Shown here piece after piece: positions 5,100 to 7,086 of a DNA stretch of 7,086 nucleotides; position 1 is the first letter of the stretch, and each line of letters opens with the position of its first letter. Below the pieces are notes generated by a model. The model was not told the origin of the DNA. It made no database searches and saw only the letters and a program-made list of their open reading frames with translations. The translations under genes were made by a program, and so were the position numbers. The DNA is from CAYQDF01 sp964416175 (GTDB taxonomy: Bacteria; Chloroflexota; Anaerolineae; Anaerolineales; UBA4823): NCBI GenBank assembly GCA_964416175.1, contig CAYQDF010000150.1:1-7086 (forward strand), in the 5' to 3' direction.

Positions 5100-7086
5100 A
5101 TGTCATCCAAAGCCATCCGCGTCGTCGGGGCGCGGGAACACAACCTGAAGAATATCACTGTCGACATCCCGCGCGACAAATTGGTCGTGATCACCGGGCT
5201 TTCCGGATCGGGGAAGTCTTCGTTGGCGTTCGACACGATCTTCGCCGAGGGTCAGCGCCGGTACGTCGAATCCCTGTCCGCCTATGCCCGCCAGTTCCTT
5301 GGGCAGATGGATAAACCCGATGTAGACTACATCGAAGGTCTGTCTCCTGCTGTCTCGATTGACCAAAAAGGGGTCTCCCACAACCCTCGCTCGACGGTGG
5401 GCACCGTCACCGAGATCTATGATTACCTGCGCCTGCTGTTCGCCCGGGTGGGCGTTCCTCACTGCCCCGTCTGCGGACGAGAGGTCACCCGGCAATCAGC
5501 GCAGGAGATTGTGGATGCAGTCGAATCGCTCCCCGAAGGGGCGCGCCTGTTAATCCTTGCACCTGTTGTGCGTGGGAGAAAGGGCGTTCACCAATCAGTC
5601 CTGGATGAGATCCAGAAAGCCGGATTCGTGCGGGCGCGCGTCGATGGCGAGATATACGAGCTCGAGCAGGAGATCATCCTGGACCGGTATAAGAACCACA
5701 CGATCGAAGCGGTGGTTGACCGGCTGGTGCTCCACCATCCGGAGGACCGCGAGGAAGCAAATAACTTCCGCTCTCGCCTGACCGATTCGATCGAGACAGC
5801 GCTCAAATTTGGCAATGGATACCTGACGATCCAGGATATCTCGGATCCTCAAGCTCCTCATGATCTTTATTTCTCTGAGCACCTGGCCTGCCCGGAACAC
5901 GGCATCAGCCTGCCGGAAATCGAGCCGCGCACGTTCTCATTCAATACCCCTCACGGCGCCTGCCCCGACTGCCAGGGCCTCGGTGGGAAGCTCGAGATAG
6001 ACCCGGACCTGCTGATCCCTGACCCCGAAATGTCGCTCAGCGAGGGCGCCATCGCTGTCTCGGAATGGAGCGGACCCAGGGAAGAAGGCGGTTACTATTG
6101 GCAGACCCTGGAGGCGGCTGCCCGAGAATATCACATTGACCTGGACTCACCGGTCAGCGCCATCCCACCCGAGAAGTTGAACATCATCCTTTACGGCACC
6201 AACGGTCACGACGTGACCGTCCAGTACCGAAACCGGCACGGGCGGACCGCCACTTTCCGGACTCCTTTCGAAGGGGTCATCGGCAACCTCCAGCGGCGCT
6301 ACAATGAGACTTCCTCTGACTATATGCGCGACAAGATCTCCGAGTTCATGAGCGAACGCACCTGCCCCACTTGCCAGGGGGCTCGCCTCCGTCCGGAAGC
6401 GTTGGCGGTCACGATCATGGACGCCAACATCGTCGACGTCACCCGCTGGCCGGTCCTGCGCACGTTGGAGTGGGTCCGCCAGCTCGCCGGACCAGAAACG
6501 CCGCTTACTCCTCGCCAGCAGGCGATCGCCGAGCGCATCCTCAAGGAGATCACCGAGCGTTTGGGTTTTCTGGTCGATGTCGGCCTGGATTACCTGACAT
6601 TGGACCGCACGGCTGCCACGTTATCCGGCGGAGAGGCGCAGCGGATCCGGCTTGCCACCCAGATCGGCTCCCGGCTCATGGGCGTGCTGTACGTGCTGGA
6701 CGAACCCTCCATCGGCCTCCACCCACGCGACAACAACCGCCTGCTGCGAACCTTGAAAGGACTGCGGGACCTGGGAAACACCGTGCTCGTCGTCGAGCAC
6801 GACGAAGAGACCATCCGGAGCGCGGACTGGATCATCGACTTGGGTCCAGGCGCGGGTGAACACGGTGGGGAAGTTATCGCCGTAGGCCCGGTGGATGCTA
6901 TCCTTCAAAACCGGCGCTCGCTGACCGCCGATTACCTTACCGGGAGGAAACGAATCCCGATCCCGAAAAAAAGGCGGATTGGCAACGGCAAGGTCCTTTC
7001 AGTGATCGGCGCACGTGAGAACAACCTGAAGAACATCGATGTCCGGATCCCCCTGGGCAGGCTGGTCTGTATCACAGGCGTCTCCG
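5100..7086 (+). CDS. uvrA: UvrA, excinuclease ABC subunit A (ATPase of nucleotide excision repair); C-terminus cut by the window end
   Basis: UvrA dimers find bulky DNA lesions with UvrB and load it before UvrC cuts. The first 662 of about 950 residues are present and continue open to the last base. Seen in order: Walker A GLSGSGKSS (33-41), RRYVESLSAYARQFLGQM (53-70), first zinc pair CPVC (122-125) with its partner CPEH (264-267), FSFNTPHGACPDCQGLG (279-295) whose C288 and C291 pair with CPTC at 422-425, ABC signature LSGGEAQR (508-515), Walker B VLDEP (532-536), the H-loop VVEHD (564-568) and the start of the second ATPase module, GARENNLKNI (637-646). The window ends inside the second Walker A. 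The start is certain: the frame has a TAA at 5088-5090 and ATG at 5100 is the first start codon after it. The ribosome binding site is poor (GGG only). It lies alone after its own promoters. One zinc site uses Cys2-Cys-His rather than four Cys, a variation known in the family. Confidence 0.98.
   Translation, partial: MSSKAIRVVGAREHNLKNITVDIPRDKLVVITGLSGSGKSSLAFDTIFAEGQRRYVESLSAYARQFLGQMDKPDVDYIEGLSPAVSIDQKGVSHNPRSTVGTVTEIYDYLRLLFARVGVPHCPVCGREVTRQSAQEIVDAVESLPEGARLLILAPVVRGRKGVHQSVLDEIQKAGFVRARVDGEIYELEQEIILDRYKNHTIEAVVDRLVLHHPEDREEANNFRSRLTDSIETALKFGNGYLTIQDISDPQAPHDLYFSEHLACPEHGISLPEIEPRTFSFNTPHGACPDCQGLGGKLEIDPDLLIPDPEMSLSEGAIAVSEWSGPREEGGYYWQTLEAAAREYHIDLDSPVSAIPPEKLNIILYGTNGHDVTVQYRNRHGRTATFRTPFEGVIGNLQRRYNETSSDYMRDKISEFMSERTCPTCQGARLRPEALAVTIMDANIVDVTRWPVLRTLEWVRQLAGPETPLTPRQQAIAERILKEITERLGFLVDVGLDYLTLDRTAATLSGGEAQRIRLATQIGSRLMGVLYVLDEPSIGLHPRDNNRLLRTLKGLRDLGNTVLVVEHDEETIRSADWIIDLGPGAGEHGGEVIAVGPVDAILQNRRSLTADYLTGRKRIPIPKKRRIGNGKVLSVIGARENNLKNIDVRIPLGRLVCITGVS

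Noticed and set aside
5136..7040. Similar nucleotide stretches AACCTGAAGAA near 5142 and 7023
   Set aside because: They encode the NNLKNI/HNLKNI motif at the start of each of the two ATPase modules of UvrA, a known ancient duplication and not a DNA repeat.

Overview
The window is moderately GC-rich bacterial DNA with densely packed, ordinary protein genes. It holds five genes, two of them cut by the window edges. Protein style points to an anaerobic, bacterial lineage such as Chloroflexota (Anaerolineae-like): a YitJ-type homocysteine methyltransferase start, a split archaeal/Chloroflexi-type methylmalonyl-CoA mutase large subunit, and a DUF1786 protein. That taxonomic guess is inference from remembered family resemblance only.

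Left part, minus strand (1-1711): a DUF1786 protein of 381 aa is followed, with a 4-bp ATGA stop/start overlap, by the N-terminal 189 residues of a homocysteine S-methyltransferase, probably the bifunctional form fused to methylenetetrahydrofolate reductase. The two are almost certainly co-transcribed and translationally coupled. This ties the poorly understood DUF1786 family to methionine/folate one-carbon metabolism here.

Middle, plus strand (1876-4897): after a 164-bp divergent intergenic region come the methylmalonyl-CoA mutase catalytic subunit (551 aa, no B12-binding domain), methylmalonyl-CoA epimerase (138 aa, TTG start with a strong ribosome binding site) and an unrecognised polytopic membrane protein (294 aa). 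The gaps are 48 and 16 bp, so this looks like one operon. Mutase and epimerase together interconvert succinyl-CoA and (S)/(R)-methylmalonyl-CoA, for propionate use or formation. The B12-binding small subunit needed for activity is not in the window. The membrane protein appears to be an internal duplication of a four-helix unit (4+4 helices), each half carrying an E-x-x-N-[WY] motif.

Right part, plus strand (4898-7086): a 202-bp AT-richer intergenic region carries two perfect extended -10 elements about 70 bp apart and a cluster of overlapping palindromes. It is followed by uvrA, the nucleotide excision repair damage-recognition ATPase, of which the first 662 residues are present; it is cut just before its second Walker A motif.

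No RNA gene, mobile element, CRISPR array or clear intrinsic terminator was found. The most interesting items are the DUF1786-methyltransferase coupling, the duplicated membrane protein in the methylmalonyl-CoA operon, and the palindrome/double-promoter region before uvrA.
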